Below are positions 1 to 11,154 of a stretch of 64,000 nucleotides of DNA, in pieces. The notes beneath the pieces were generated by a model. The model saw nothing but the letters and a program-made list of their open reading frames with translations. It searched no databases and was not told the origin of the DNA. The stretch covers positions 2,985 to 66,984 of the forward strand of contig PTFA01000370.1 in NCBI GenBank assembly GCA_003342895.1, read 5' to 3'. Source of the DNA: Casuarius casuarius (Eukaryota > Chordata > Aves > Casuariiformes > Casuariidae). Every line of letters starts with the position of its first letter. Position 1 is the first letter of the stretch. A program made the translations under genes and the position numbers.

Positions 1-3000
1 CGGTGACACAGGTGCGCAGACTGCGTGTGGCTCCCTTATTTTCCCAGCCTGAACGAGCTCTGAGGCACTATTTTTTATTAAACTAAGTAAAGATTCGTTA
101 CTTTTCCCGCACTTGGCCTAAGGCTTCAGCAAATCTAGCCACTCATGCTAAGCAAGTTTTATAAAAGTTGTGCTAAGCAGCCATTTCTAGACAGTTTCAA
201 TTCACTATTCTTTAACAATGATAAGGAAGGATTTTGAATATAAAGTTCTTGGGAAAGTGTGCTTGCTCCATCAAGTTGCCAACACATTTGAAGTGCTGCT
301 CTTCTCCCTCATTTCCCATGAAAAAAGGCAAACGCTTCCAGTTCATCATTAGGCAGAAGAGGACCATATTTTGCAATCTTAAAAACAAGTTTGCAGAATT
401 AGAAAGCTGTTTCCTGCTCCAGTATAACAGTATATAGTTGGATCCTNTCTGAGAGCTGAAACGTTCCCCTTGGCTTCAGTGGGAATTTGAGCCAACCTAA
501 GTTTTGTTGTCAACATCTTTGTTACNTCCATTTCCCTGGAATGCCTGAAAGTGGACACAGACAGTGTTCCTGCCACATGGCCACCCGGGAGACTCAACGG
601 CGCCTGCAAATTTGAAATGAAAAGCTAACAAAGAAACCAGACAGGCAGAGAACAATGCACACGGACTGAAGGAATACTGTTTGCATTGTTGATATCAAGG
701 CCACTGGGTCAGAACAACANCCATAAATATCATGTACAGAGACTGGAGCACAAATAAATGACACTGGTTTCTTCTGCTCCAAGGAGAAACCATGTTGTTA
801 GCTGCCATTTCTGTACAACTGCTGGTAATGGCAATTCAAACTCCACATAGACAGATCCTTCTGAAAACTAGCTAGGCCATGAATATCCCTTGTCCTCTGC
901 TCTTTGTACAGCAGTGAAACTGGGGGTGCTAGTCACTAAGTCTACAAACTTTGATTATCTGTACTTAATATGTCTCCCTGACTCTATCATATACCCTATG
1001 GTGCAACATTGTTTCCCCTCCAAAAAGAAGTAGGGAATAGGGGGTATCCCATCCACAAAGGCAGTAAATAGGTATATTTTGTACTGTGAATGAGGTGTTT
1101 TGAAAAAACGTGTTTGTCAACCCATCATAGAAAAGCCAGGAAAGGGACAAAGGACTTTGTCAGACATGTCTAGTTTAAGGCAGCAGCATTAATTGAAAAT
1201 AAAGGCAACAGTGTTTAGAAGTTATTTAAAACTGAGGGGTAGGAAGGAGCATCTGAAACACATTTATAGGCAGATAAACAGTGTAAAGGGATTAGAAAAA
1301 TGAGCAGAGATTATTACAATGTAACTGATCTTGGAAAAGCTCCCATAATTGTGCTGNACAGAAGAATGATCAGAAATTGGTAGTCAGGCTTCTATCTCCA
1401 TTGCATCCCTCTCNGATGTGTTAGTGTTTAGACACAGAAGGATGTCCCTCATTTTTCTCTGTGTCTTATGTCTTATACATACACTCAGAAACACAAATAC
1501 ACAACCATGAGACAAATGCAGCTATATACACTTCACTAAGGAGCATCATGCATTGGAAAGAGTAGAGCAAACGTTACTTTTAACCTCATGCTGACTTCCA
1601 GGGCTCAGTAGACTCCGTAGCTTTTGTAGCTTATCGAACAGCACAACGTGTTAGTAATTTCCGGTGGGAGACACCTTTCCTGAGGATCTAGGTGTCTGAA
1701 CCCAGTGTAAGGAATGCCTGCCTCTAGGCCAAACATGCACAGTAAAAAAGCTCTCAAAAATATGTTTGCATCTATGCAGGGAACTGAGCAGTGGCTCTGG
1801 TTCAGCTGGGGATTTCCCAGTATTGGTAAAGACACAGCAAAGAGCTCAGCTAAAGCATTCAAAGACAAATCCTTCACTGCCATCACTCAGCAAACTGTCC
1901 TTTCACAACTGCATTTTGGTCTCTATCACAGTTTTACTAACTGCCTGAAGTGAAGGCAGCAGTGCTACATGTCATTTGTGCTGGTGTGCCTGAAACAGAT
2001 ATTTTTGGGTTGTGATGCACAGAAATACTGCATCCAGAGCAGGCTCTGTNGAAACTGGGAACAGATACCAATCATAATGTCTATAAAAAGGGATGGAAAT
2101 TTTCTCCTGGCTACCTCTAAATAAAATACTCTAGGCAGAAAACCTAGAATGAAAGTCTTTGAAGTTCATTTTCTATAGCTGTCACTGAGGGGAGAAAAGC
2201 AGGGACTGTTCTTCCACTGCTGCTCTCGTTTGACCAGTCCTACACTGGTGGGCCTCAAGGGATCCTCAGTTCAGATCTCAAGCAAGAGAAAGATAAAGAG
2301 ACTCATAAGACAAAATGCTGTAAAACCAACAGCTGAACACAGTCACTGCTGTGAAGATTTCACTGTCCAAACTGGCAGGCCTGGGCTGAGATGCCCCAAC
2401 AAAGATATACCAGCNCCTGAGCTACAGAACATGACATTCTTGACTCATCTATTCCTTAAAAAACAATGAGTGTTGCGAGGTTCCCTGAAAAACAGGGTTC
2501 TTGGAATTGGTCTCTCAGCATATGTTTAAGAACATAAATTGAGTTACCCACATATGAAAAGGTTGCCCTTTCCTGCTTAGCTTTAGGTGATGGGATTTGG
2601 AACTGCAGCTTCAGAGCATACATTCAAAAACTGCTCTTAAATTAGAAAGTTCTCTCCCGGAGAGTTGACACTCTACTCTGTTATCAAATCATCTTTCCAA
2701 GCAATAGCATCTTTCTGGAGGTTATTCAGGCCTGACTGTTAAAATATCTTTTTGTCATATAAAATTTGACCTGTCTTGATGATCTGGGAGAGCAAGCCAA
2801 CCCATGGGATCTGCTGGCTAACTTCCTCATATTCACCTCCCACCAGCTCATATCCAGTTCGAGGTTGGCTGGTGCTTAGGTTTGTTCACAGTAAAAGACT
2901 CATTCCCTGCTTGCTCCACAGTCCTTTACCAACAGCTATTTCAGGACAAGAACATAAGAATGGCTGCACTCACTCAAACCAAAGGTTTATTTAGCTCGAT

Positions 3001-5020
3001 AGCCAGTCTCCAAGAGTGATCAGTCACAGTTACCCAGGGAAGAGTTTAGGAACACAGTAACTTACAGCAATAATTCAGTATATTNTCCCACCCTCCAGTG
3101 ATTTGGAGGAAATCCTTAGCTGGAAGAAGATATTGCAATATAGTAGCTCTAGACTACATGGAGACAAAGGAGTCTAGGACTCCCTGGAGCAGAGACAGGA
3201 CAAATACTCATTTCTAGTTTATGGGCATCCCTCAAGCATTTGACCCTGTTGAAAAGAACAGAATGAGCCCTCTGAATTTGAACAATGGCTTCAAGCAAAA
3301 GGTATAAGAACCCACAGTGTTGACCACTTCTAAGATGGCAAGGTCTTACTTTTTTAGTAGCAAAACGGTATTTTTAATAATTCAGTAAGTTCCAAGAATA
3401 TGAAGTCCTGGCACCTATAGCACAAAACAAGCCAGTAAATTCCAGATTGCTGTAACATGCTATTCTTTGGAGAAGGTACTAACATTGAAGAATTGAGGTG
3501 TGGGAGAACAGTGGGACATACTGACTCAGCCNTGGAAAGACCTTCTGGCAATTTTCACATACATTTGCTTAAATACATCATAAAGCCAAATGACCTTTTG
3601 CTAAAGAATTTCAGGTTGATGCNTTCTGATTGGCACATATGTTTTCCATTAGATGCATGACACATTCAAAATGAAACCATGTGAGAAGAATTAATGAACA
3701 TAATTTTCCTTAATAATCTGCCACTTTTACTCTGAGGCATGAGTTCTTCATAGCGGTATCTTTTGTATTCTGCTGATGGGCAGATTCTTGCTCTCAGAGA
3801 NGTAAGAGTGCAGATGGAAAATGACCTGTGATCTGCGTTGGCTTGACTTGAATGGGTTCACTAACCACCTGATATTTTCCAGGGTGTCTGAAAATAAAAC
3901 GAGCAAGTTCAGGGTCTGGAAGACATNGTTACCTAGCCACTGCCAAGACCTGTACTTTGAACTGCAGACTGAAGATCAGCTCCAAGGCAGATTTGGCTTG
4001 CGAGGTAAGAAGGTGGGGAGAGGGGGGTGGGAGAGATACAGNGTGTGGGTTTGGGACATGTTTCTGTTGGTGTAGGGGATGAATTAGGAAGACTGCAGTT
4101 TTGGGTTCAGAAGGTGAAAAAGGGTGCAGAAGAAAAGAGCTGAAGGAAAACAGAGCCAAGGCCCCAGGAGAAGAGTAGGGAAAGGAAAACCCCTTTCCCT
4201 TGCTATCAGACATCCAAACATTTGACTGCAGCTCCCTTCAACAGCCCCATACATCTCTCTATGAGATGACGCTCTGTGACACCCATGCCAGCCCATCATG
4301 TACATGACTCCATGTACCTCCCTTTTCTTCTGCCATTCAGATAGGAAGATGGATTCGCAGAGTCCCTGACCGAACAGAGAAGTTATTAGTTAGCTTAACA
4401 GAGAGTTATCGGGCGTCTTAAAACAAGGGCTCAGCAAGGTGGGCTTCCCCTCTCCTAGTGGAGGTGGATGGAGTCTTATAAGGCCAACCTATGGCATAGC
4501 CCTCTCCTCCTGAGACAGAGGGTTGTTTTCCTTTCCCCTCTTCCACCACCACCTCAGAGAATCAGCGATGCTTCGAGGCTGCCCTGTCCCTTGAGAGATG
4601 GGGCACTCCCAAAGAGAGGGTTTTTGGTCCCAGTACTGGTGGAAGGGGTGGTTTGTAGCTTCCCACCTTTACTCACCCGAATATAAGAGAAGAGATTTTT
4701 TCACACATGCAAACCATTAGCATAAAAAGGGGTTTCTAGAGATATTTCTACCCCACCCTAATTTAACACTGCTCCTTCCTCTTCCACTACCCACATCACA
4801 CTCCAGAGACAGGAGTTTTAAGGATTCATGGAGAGTCCTTTGCTGTCATGTCCCACAAAAGCACAGGGTGAGCTAATGAGTTATGGCAACTTTATGGAAC
4901 TATTGATTTTTGCAGAGATGTTCTGTCATTTTTATTTGCTTGCTTACATAAACACAGGGAATCCTGACTACTCTCTGCTCAGTAAAGCCATTTTCTCTGT
5001 GCATCTTCCCTTGAGACTGA
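1..5020. other. Left intergenic region, no gene recognised
   Basis: I see no six-cysteine defensin exon, signal-peptide exon or other recognisable gene on either strand. Open frames here are short and unlike any protein I know. The only recognisable content is an old interspersed repeat near 2945-3060. A TATAAG motif at 4683-4688 lies about 350 bp before the first defensin ATG and could serve a leader exon, but nothing else supports this. Confidence 0.6.
2945..3060 (+). repeat. Old interspersed repeat, 'GGGTCAGACCAAAGGTCC' type (copy 1)
   Basis: The segment runs from 'aagaacataagaatggc' through 'caaaccaaaggtt' and 'ccagtctccaagagtg' to 'cccagggaagagt'. These blocks occur in the same order as in a repeat common in turtles and archosaurs whose core reads roughly catactgggtcagaccaaaggtcc. 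It is heavily diverged. Related copies in this window are at about 12768-12850 and 33511-33600. Confidence 0.55.
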
Positions 5021-5035
5021 GACCAAACTCCAGCC

Positions 5036-7298
5036 ATGAGGATGTCNGCATACCTTCTGATTGCTCTTCTCTTGGTTTTCCAGCATTTTCCAGGTAAACC
5101 AGGGAGGGTGCAAGAGAACCAATCCTAACATTTCAGGAAAACTGTCCAAAAGTGCCTGAATGATTTAGGAGCCTGGGAGAACTTTAAAAACAGTTTAGGA
5201 GCTTGTGAAATTGTGGGTACAGGTCTTCAGTGTGCAGACTATAACAATTCCTCTGATTCCTTGGAAAATGAAGATCAACCAATATAATGCAATGATGAAG
5301 ACTGGGAGCCAGGGAATTTTGGAGGTCACCATAAGCAGGCAGCATATCAGTTTAGGGAGCACACTCATATCCTGTAAGCTTTCTCCTTGACAATAGGCAT
5401 TTTTCTGTTTACTCCTTAAAATGAGTCAGTCTGTAACATGGCCTGACTATCTTTTTTAAGCTCACCTTTGCACTTCTGCAGACAGGACCATTTTTCCAGG
5501 ATGCAAATGAAAATATGAGAGTCTTTCACCATCTCCCTGAAAGCTAACCCTTTACTATGGTACAATGTGGCATCTAACCCCCAATAAAGTTCTCCCCTTT
5601 ACACAGACTCTCACTGTTTTGGATGCAGATTCCATCAGGTANTGTTTTCCAGGTTCCAGGAGAACTTCCTAATCAAAGCTAGGCAGGAGAGAAAAGTGTT
5701 TCTGGAATAAACGGTTCCCCCACACTTGGGGAACCCACATGTAAAGTGAAAGAGTGGGAATAGGATTATAGCCTCTGGAGTTTGACAGCTTAATATAGAC
5801 ACCCACAACCTTTGANATGCCCTGGCATACCTGAAATAGCCTCACGAGGTGGCAGATACAACACAGATCCTGTAGGAGACCTGTGCCCTTCTGGATGAGC
5901 AGCTGGAGGCTCAGCAGGGTACCATGGTCCATCCCAAATGTTCCTATGGTCCTATATGCAGATATCTCAGTGGAGCCTGTAGGTAATACAGTTTGTGGAG
6001 TCTGGAGACCTATTCAGCTGCTCACAAGGGCATCTCAAATTAGAGGCGAGTTGAATTGCTCTCCAGGCTCCACTGACTGCCCTGGCTAGCCCTGGCAAGG
6101 TTAATCTGCCTAGACATAGGCACTTAGCCATTAGCAAACTCTCGGCTATCCAGGGTAATCAAGATGTCTGCAGGTCTACTAGGTGTGATATTGGCCAAAC
6201 CTCATACCCAACAGTGCCTGATAAGTCACTAGATGACTACATTATGGCCACAGAAATNCTACACCCACTAATGAAATCAGGAGCTCAGTCACCCAGCTCA
6301 CATGGAGGCACTATCACTCCGTGGCTGAAGCCCACTCCTGCTTTCACAGCTTTGCCCTAAAATTTAATTGTTTAATCCAAAAGGAACAACATAGAAGATC
6401 ATAAGAGACTTGCTCTGAAGACCNTGTTGGCTAAGGCAGTGTCAAAAACTAGCAGAAGAGAGTTTTGGACCTACTTCTGTCATATCTCTGAGGCCTGCCT
6501 CAGGCCGTTAGCCATCCGAGAGTAGACCTAGAATCTTTTAGTTAAAAAATAATAATTTGATGATTGTATGAAGTTTGCAGCAATTTGGCCCTGAAGNTGT
6601 GTCTTCCAATATCCTGAAATTGCTTGCAGATATTGGTTACATTTGTTGAATAATTCTGGATGGAAAACAATGTGGGTCATATTTCAGTTGGAGATACTGA
6701 CTGTTCCTCAGCTGTTTTCTACACATAAAACACAGGCTGAAGTTTGAACCTTTCTGCTACTTAAAAGCCTGGATAAAACTGAGGCAGCGCAACTTCTTGA
6801 GGGGTTTCTANAGACGCAACTTTTATTTTCTCTGTGTCTTGCACCTGCAGCGTACAGAAAGTTTCATTTCAATACATGGGTAGAAATTTTCATGTTAAGT
6901 CAAATAAATTGATTTTGTTTTTTCAACTCATGGCNAACACCTGGTAAAGTCCCAGTTCACTTCCAAATCAAACCCACTTCTGTTTTCCAGTTTGATGAGT
7001 CATCCAGAAATTCAATTATGCATGCAACACAGGTTTTAGATTACTTACTGGCAACCTAACTGGTAACTCATTGATCTGATAATATTTTATGCCTGTCCTT
7101 CTTCATCTGAGTACAAAATGTTTTTTATGTGCAGGCAACAGGACTTTCCATATATTGGACACTATCCAGTGTGATTTCAGAAGAGGTAGCTGCAGACTTT
7201 ACTGCCATGTAAATGAGTATCTGGCTGGAAGCTGCTTCTATAAAAAATACAAATGCTGTAAGAAATATCCAGAAATATTCCATATTCCGAAAAGCTAA
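5036..7298 (+). CDS. Beta-defensin, not assigned to a numbered avian family
   Basis: A two-exon secreted beta-defensin. Exon 1 (5036-5093) encodes a hydrophobic signal peptide beginning MRMSAYLLIALLLVF and ends in phase 1 before a GT donor at 5094. Exon 2 (7135-7298, after GCAG) encodes the rest and stops with TAA at 7296-7298. The total is 73 codons. The cysteine spacing is C-X6-C-X3-C-X9-C-X6-CC, with the G-X-C motif as RRGSC and AGSC before the fourth cysteine. After removal of the signal peptide the net charge is about +6, much of it lysine around the last two cysteines (YKKYKCCKKY). This is a typical antimicrobial defensin build. It sits beside AvBD11, where chicken has AvBD10, but it is not AvBD10: the C2-C3 loop is 3 rather than 4 residues and the sequence does not resemble it. 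The RLYC...EY...SC core loosely recalls mammalian defensins next to CTSB (the DEFB131/134 type). One signal codon is TCN, which is Ser whatever the N. Confidence 0.86.
5770..5930 (+). repeat. Interspersed repeat family R1, copy 1 (inside an intron)
   Basis: The part 'ggcagatacaacacagatcc' followed by 'gagacctgtgcccttctgga' and 'gcagctggaggc' aligns with 35845-35925 and 8565-8655. The upstream part ('cacccacaacctttgan', then 'atgccctggcatacctgaa') also matches 35780-35830. It lies in the intron of the 5.0 kb defensin gene. I cannot name the family. Confidence 0.6.
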
Positions 7299-7673
7299 AG
7301 AAAAGAAAAAGAAGGAGTGTTGTTAGCATCAAAGAATTCTCTGCTCTTTAACTTAGAGTGATTTATGATGTCTCAATAATACATAAATATATATTTTTTC
7401 TTTGCATTTCCGATGATGGGTGTACGTTTTCTTGTTATTCTTCTAGAGATATTTCTCATGCTGTTAGATGCAGCAACTTGGTTTGGGGAAAAAAATCCTA
7501 TTTTATCTACTATAGATACAGCTAATTAAGACATGTTGTTCTGATAATGTGCAAGATTTCTGTTTCTCACACAAAGGAGGAGGATTCATATTTTCTTAAG
7601 ATTACATTTTATTTCATTTTAATTAATATTTTATGAAACTTCTGCTGTAACTTATCAGTTGTCATGATGGCTC

Positions 7674-7679
7674 AATAAA
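7674..7679 (+). other. Polyadenylation signal AATAAA
   Basis: A canonical hexamer about 375 nt after the stop codon of the unassigned defensin, in an AT-rich 3' region. It is the best candidate 3' end for that transcript. Confidence 0.55.
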
Positions 7680-8489
7680 AACACATAAAAATCATTTATA
7701 AAATATTCCCAACTTGTCTGAAGTCAGAGATGTGAATGATTTAATTATTTTGATCAATGTANAATATGAAGAATTAGGAAGAAAATAGCTTCTACTCTTT
7801 GCTTTACCGAGTTCCAATGGTATCTTAGCTCAATCTCTCAAAAAAGAAAAAAAATTAAACCAGGATACTCCAAGCTGTTATTTAAGTCCATATGTATCTG
7901 GAGATCTGAAAAGAGATACCTGAGCATGAAAATTAGGGATANGTCTGTTCTTCACCAAAAATAAGGGGTCTTTTACAACAAGGCAAATTGTAAATGCACC
8001 TTTCACTCACTAAGAGAACAACACCACCACAANTCATATGTAAGAAAAAAATTTCAGGACTATTTCACACAACACTGTTGAATAAGAGGAAGTTATTACT
8101 TTTTCTGTCTGATAGCTCTGTAGTCAGGATGTGAGATAACTAGCTTCAGTTCTCTGGGGTATTGAAATCTATCACTGTTCCTTTTCAGACTATCAGATAC
8201 TGAAGAAAAATGCTCATTTTACCTTTTTGACCCTGTTGTATTTGATATTAAAAAATCGTGCATCCAATAGAATAGGGACAGCAACCCAGTTCTCCTGGCT
8301 TCCACAGGGAGCAGTCTAGCTGACAAGGAGGTATTTTTGGACAGGATTCCTTGCTAGCAGAAGTGTTTTATTTTGTATCATTGCATCTTCATCATTGCGA
8401 CACAAAGCAGGAGCTTACATATCAGTCTATATTTTTTTTCTTTTTTTTCCTACAAAACGATCACAGCCAGAAGTTAAGGGTTGAGTAGG

Positions 8490-8665
8490 ACATTTAGGAA
8501 TTGGTCCAATTGCCCACACAGTNATTTGAGAGGCCCTGTGATATCAGAGATGTCGATACCCACCTTGGGCTGACAGATACCGTACAGAAGCTATGAGAGA
8601 TCTGCACCTTTATGGAGCAGGAACTAGAGGCGAGATGGAATCCCTGGAGCATCACTAGTGACAGT
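8490..8665 (+). repeat. Interspersed repeat family R1, copy 2
   Basis: The order of motifs is 'ttgcccacaca', 'tttgagaggccctg', 'tgacagataccgtacagaag', 'gagatctgcacctttatgga' and 'ggaactagaggcgag'. It matches copies at 5770-5930 and 35766-35935, with substitutions typical of an old element. Confidence 0.55.
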
Positions 8666-8884
8666 AGATGCCCTTAGCTTTGGACTTGGCCAGCTAAGTA
8701 TATCTACAGTGNAGGTTTCTACATGTGCGCAGGGCCATTCATGTGGTCCCAGTATAGTCAATCAAGTGATCTGAGTCCTAGAACCATTAATTAAACATCT
8801 CACATCTGTGCAGACATTTCCATTGCATAGGCCTACATCTTGGTATCTGAGCCTGGAGCCAATTATCACAGTTGGGCTTAAGTC

Positions 8885-9000
8885 AGTTGCCCACACACAG
8901 GTGTCTAATACCATTTTAAATGTGCTGGGTCATGTGCATGGCATCCAGCTGCCCCTCTGGACACACGTAAGTTGTCCCAGAGGCCCTGTGTCATACCTGG
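8885..9000 (+). repeat. Interspersed repeat family R1, partial copy
   Basis: The part 'agttgcccacacacaggtgt', then 'ctaataccatttt' and 'aaatgtgctgggtca', is the left part of the same family and is closest to 24468-24640 and 35766-35830. Confidence 0.45.
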
Positions 9001-11068
9001 CGGTCCCATAAGGTGTTTTGGATGCCCTAGGGAAGCCCAAAGGAGTTTGGTATGTATATTTGGGTAACTAAACTGAGTTCCTAGTATCGAACCAACTAAT
9101 ATTTTCAGAAAGAAAATCAGTTGTTCAGTTGGTTCAAGTTTTAACACAGGGTCTGGCAAAAAATCAGTTATTTGCACTAATGGATAAAGTATATCCAGAC
9201 ATACTTTAAATCAGCGGTGGGGCCAAGTAATTGACATAGCTGAGGAACTGTCCTTTTGATTTTACCATCTCTCTACCCNTCCCACCTCCTTTATCTCTAC
9301 CGTCACTTCTCTCCTCCAGAATTCATCTGTTCCCCACTTCCTGGCATAGTGATGATATCCTGAAGCTGGAGGCTGGAGCCAGGGAAGAATTCAAGCCCAG
9401 CTTTGTTTGGAGTTTAGGAGTCCCAGCAATAATTGCCTTGGAAATTCTTCCAGCTTCCCAAGATCCATCTCCAAGGGATTTCCTAAGTCAAAGACACTGT
9501 CTTTGCAAATAATAACTCTCAAATGATTTTTTTCCTCCTTGAATTCATCAAGTCACTTTCGGCTAACACACAAAGCTGCAAGAGCTGAGAGGAGAACCAG
9601 ATTTCCCACCCAGCCTGAGGCCTCTAAGCACTCTGTTCGAGAGGTGTTCTCTTCCCTGGCTTCTGTATGGTACATTTTCAGCAGGAGGATAGTGAACAGT
9701 CCCCTGCTCTTTTCCACCAGGCTGAAGTAACCTACTCTGGTGCTTGGAAGGCAATTATTCTTTTTCAGTGTAATGAGCACTGAATAGATAGCCAATAACA
9801 ATATAATAATTTTGTGCAGTTGATGCAAGGACCAANCTCACAAAGGCAACTCAGGCTACTAAATGTAAATAATGCACCGATTAACAAAACCCTTGCTTCC
9901 CACNCCAGAAGCCACAAATGCCTAGGTTTTCATTGCGGCAGTTTCTTGAATCCCAAATTGCTGCTGCTGCCTGTGCCCTGACAATACATCACCCTGGCTA
10001 AAGCAAGTGGCAGGACTCTCCCACTGAAGCCCCATCAGGCATCCCAAAATGAGACATTCTGGCTCCGTCCATTGATTCCCTCTAAGCATGCTCCACAGAC
10101 ATGAACAGGACTGAATTTACCACAAAAATCATAGCTATGTCAATTTAATGACATTCCAATGAGGTGGCAGTCTTGGCAGTGGCCACTGTATGATACAATA
10201 GCCTGTAAGTCATGGCACTGAAGAGGAAAATTTCAGCTTCCTTGTTTGTTTGAAAGGTTTCCATCCAACACCTCTTCTACCAGGAGAATGACCCAGCTGG
10301 GCCAGCAGCCCAGCTGAGATGGGTCTGTTCTTGATACCTTATCTTTGTGGCTTTTCTCAAAACTCTTGCTTTCCAAGGCCAGAAAAGAACAAGGGTGAGA
10401 AGGAGTTTGACTCCATAGCAAAGTGAACATGGACTGTCTTGGAGGAAGGAGTTCTGGTAAAAGACTTTACACCCTATTGTATTATGTGAAATTCCTTCAT
10501 GGAGCAGCACAAGTCCCTTTGTGAAGTGGAGCTCAGCTGCCTTTTCTGCTGGGGTGTGATGATACTTTTATTAATGTCTCCCAAACCAGCAGATTCAATG
10601 CTTTCTTGTGGCTTACCAGCTGCAGATAGACCTCAGAGACAGTTACACCCGAACTCCGTACAGCAAGGCATACACAAAGACTGCAAATATTTCAGCAGCA
10701 CCTTAGACCCTCTGCTAACTCAACATCACCAAGAATCTTCAGGTATTCCTAGATGACAAATCTTTGCCTTCTCTCCCACCAAAACCATGGCTGATTTTCT
10801 CCAAGTGGTCCATTACTAACCATCTTGAGTAATCCGGCTTTGAAGCTTACAAGTAATGAAGGTCTCCAGATGGGTCAGTATTGAAAGTAGCCTTCCCAGT
10901 GGCTTAGTAGGGAGGTAAAGTTACCTCTCTGCTTGCTTTTGTGACCTTCTGGCATTGTTCAGGCTTAACCGTGTGCAGCGGTCAAGATGTACTCATTGCT
11001 TCATGGCCTGCTTTCCACACTCACCACTGCCAAGGTCCCCCAGATAGCCAGCTCAGTTCCCACAGCCC

Positions 11069-11075
11069 TATAAAT
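11069..11075 (+). promoter_or_regulatory. TATA box of AvBD11
   Basis: TATAAAT lies 86 bp before the AvBD11 ATG, leaving room for an untranslated leader of about 55 nt with no intron. The AvBD13 promoter has nearly the same geometry. Confidence 0.6.
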
Positions 11076-11154
11076 GCAAGAGTGCTCCTTCCTTCACCGA
11101 TCAAAGTTTCTGGCATTGTGACCTGTCTCCACGCTGCAGCTGAGACCTTCCACC

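Larger units (their letters stand above)
7700..11060. other. Intergenic region between the unassigned defensin and AvBD11
   Basis: No coding exon is recognisable. An AvBD10-like exon was looked for here and not found. The region contains two R1 repeat segments (8490-8665 and 8885-9000); otherwise I see nothing definite. Confidence 0.55.

Noticed and set aside
1808..1818. Perfect NF-kappaB-like GGGGATTTCCC
   Set aside because: An isolated 11-mer more than 3 kb from the nearest gene, with nothing around it to suggest a promoter or enhancer. Such motifs occur by chance.
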